Positions 15,182 through 15,939 of a stretch of DNA of 15,939 nt are shown one piece after another (within the stretch, counting starts at the first letter, position 1; each line of letters opens with the position of its first letter). The DNA lies in assembly GCA_934277655.1 (NCBI GenBank), contig CAKQVC010000015.1, positions 1 to 15,939 of the forward strand, written 5' to 3'. The notes below the pieces were generated by a model. That model searched no databases, was not told where the DNA came from, and saw only the letters and a program-made list of their open reading frames with translations. The stretch comes from an uncultured Clostridia bacterium. GTDB taxonomy: Bacteria > Bacillota > Clostridia > Peptostreptococcales > Anaerovoracaceae. Both the position numbers and the translations under genes were made by a program.

Positions 15182-15939
15182 ATGTCTCTACCTTTCTGAT
15201 AAAATCTCTTATTCCCTCTTCCATCCTTTTTCCGGTCAGCCTTGCCTCTTCAGCTGTTTCTCCTGCCGAAAAAATATATGTCTTTAATTTTAATTCTGTT
15301 CCCGATGGCCGAATGATCAGCCTGTGTCCCCCTTCAAAATCCGCACAGTACATCTTTTGCACCCGATAGCAGGTTTCTTTCCCGATACCCGGCATTTTTT
15401 TCTTCAATCCATTTTGGAACAAGATATTCATGATCCGATCCATCTTCGGCCGGTCTTTTTCACTTTCGTATACCCTGGAAAATCCGCCTGCACAGAGGTA
15501 TCCGTACTTTCGGTAAATTTCCTCCAGCCGATCTGCCAGTGTTTTTCCCTGTTTTTTTTGCTCTGCAGCCAGAAGGCATACCGTTGCGGCAGCTAAAATC
15601 CCGTCTTTATCTCTGGTATAATCGCCATACAGATAGCCAAGGCTCTCTTCGAATCCAAAGAAAAATGCATCTGATCGTCCCTGCTCCTGCAGTTTTTCCA
15701 TATAGGCAGCAATGTTTTTAAAGCCCGTAAAAACTTCTTTCAGCTCCATGCCTTTGTCTGCTGCGATCCGTCCGATCATCGGTGAACTGACGTAGCTCTT
15801 CAGCACAACCTTGTCCTTGCTGCTTTCAGCGTCTCCTTCCGGAAGCCTTACTCTGCATAAATAATCAAAGAGAAGTTCCCCAACCTGGTTCCCACTTAGA
15901 AGCGTATATTGTCTGCCTCCCCTAACCATAACCCCCATC
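15174..15939 (-). CDS. Phosphoglucomutase/phosphomannomutase family protein, 5'-partial
   Basis: About 255 C-terminal residues are visible; the gene begins right of the window. The frame enters at GVMVRGG, the stretch that normally follows the Mg-binding DPDxDR loop, so the ATG at the edge is internal and the catalytic Ser domain is outside. Seen features are the sugar-binding FGFEESLGYL (about residue 93 of the visible part), DKDGI, and the C-terminal phosphate-binding RPSGTELKLKTY. It interconverts hexose 1- and 6-phosphates; the GFEESLGY form resembles the phosphoglucomutase-type (PgcA-like) more than GlmM, but substrate choice is uncertain. It heads the visible part of the unit with hslO and ddl. 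Confidence 0.93.
   Translation of the reverse strand, partial: MGVMVRGGRQYTLLSGNQVGELLFDYLCRVRLPEGDAESSKDKVVLKSYVSSPMIGRIAADKGMELKEVFTGFKNIAAYMEKLQEQGRSDAFFFGFEESLGYLYGDYTRDKDGILAAATVCLLAAEQKKQGKTLADRLEEIYRKYGYLCAGGFSRVYESEKDRPKMDRIMNILFQNGLKKKMPGIGKETCYRVQKMYCADFEGGHRLIIRPSGTELKLKTYIFSAGETAEEARLTGKRMEEGIRDFIRKVETYE

Noticed and set aside
1..15939. CRISPR arrays, tRNA/rRNA genes, insertion sequences or phage genes
   Set aside because: No spaced repeat series, cloverleaf, transposase or integrase was found on either strand.

Overview
The window looks like chromosomal DNA of a low-to-mid GC anaerobic Clostridia-type Firmicute. The evidence is the set of families present: a clostridial butyrate-pathway 3-hydroxybutyryl-CoA dehydrogenase with a Rex-like operator, Rho next to a DUF1385/YqhQ membrane protein and PrmC, a UPF0371/DUF1846 protein, a DUF1934 protein, and Hsp33 behind a phosphohexomutase. 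Strong GGAGG-type ribosome binding sites and some GTG starts fit this. I cannot assign a genus from sequence alone. There are no rRNA or tRNA genes, insertion sequences, phage genes or CRISPR arrays.

Layout. Plus strand, 1-6381: a three-gene cluster in one direction. It holds (i) a very large multidomain protein cut by the left window edge (HEAT-like helices, NadD-like nucleotidyltransferase, probable GNAT-like segment, PRTase-like C-terminal domain), (ii) a divergent lactate/malate dehydrogenase-family protein, and (iii) a protein with two flavodoxin/NADPH-FMN-reductase-like halves and a four-cysteine motif. A GC-rich, potentially structured 181-nt gap separates genes ii and iii. Minus strand, 15939 down to 6383: the phosphohexomutase 3' part, hslO, ddl, a DUF1934 gene and a DUF1846 gene, tightly packed and probably co-transcribed; then hbd with its own promoter, Rex-like operator and terminator; then rho-yqhQ-prmC, another close-packed unit. 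The two strands converge at 6381/6383 with one base between stop codons. The intrinsic terminator of the minus-strand unit lies inside the 3' coding end of the plus-strand flavoprotein gene.

How the genes fit together. The minus-strand genes are mostly household functions: glycan precursor supply (phosphohexomutase, Ddl), redox-regulated chaperone (Hsp33), transcription termination (Rho), release-factor methylation (PrmC) and fermentative butyrate metabolism (Hbd). The plus-strand cluster is the least explained part. All three proteins have folds tied to NAD or flavin chemistry, but the nucleotidyltransferase, PRTase and dehydrogenase domains all carry substitutions at canonical catalytic or binding positions. 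I infer an uncharacterised nucleotide/redox-linked module. The sequence supports the domain assignments but not a specific reaction.
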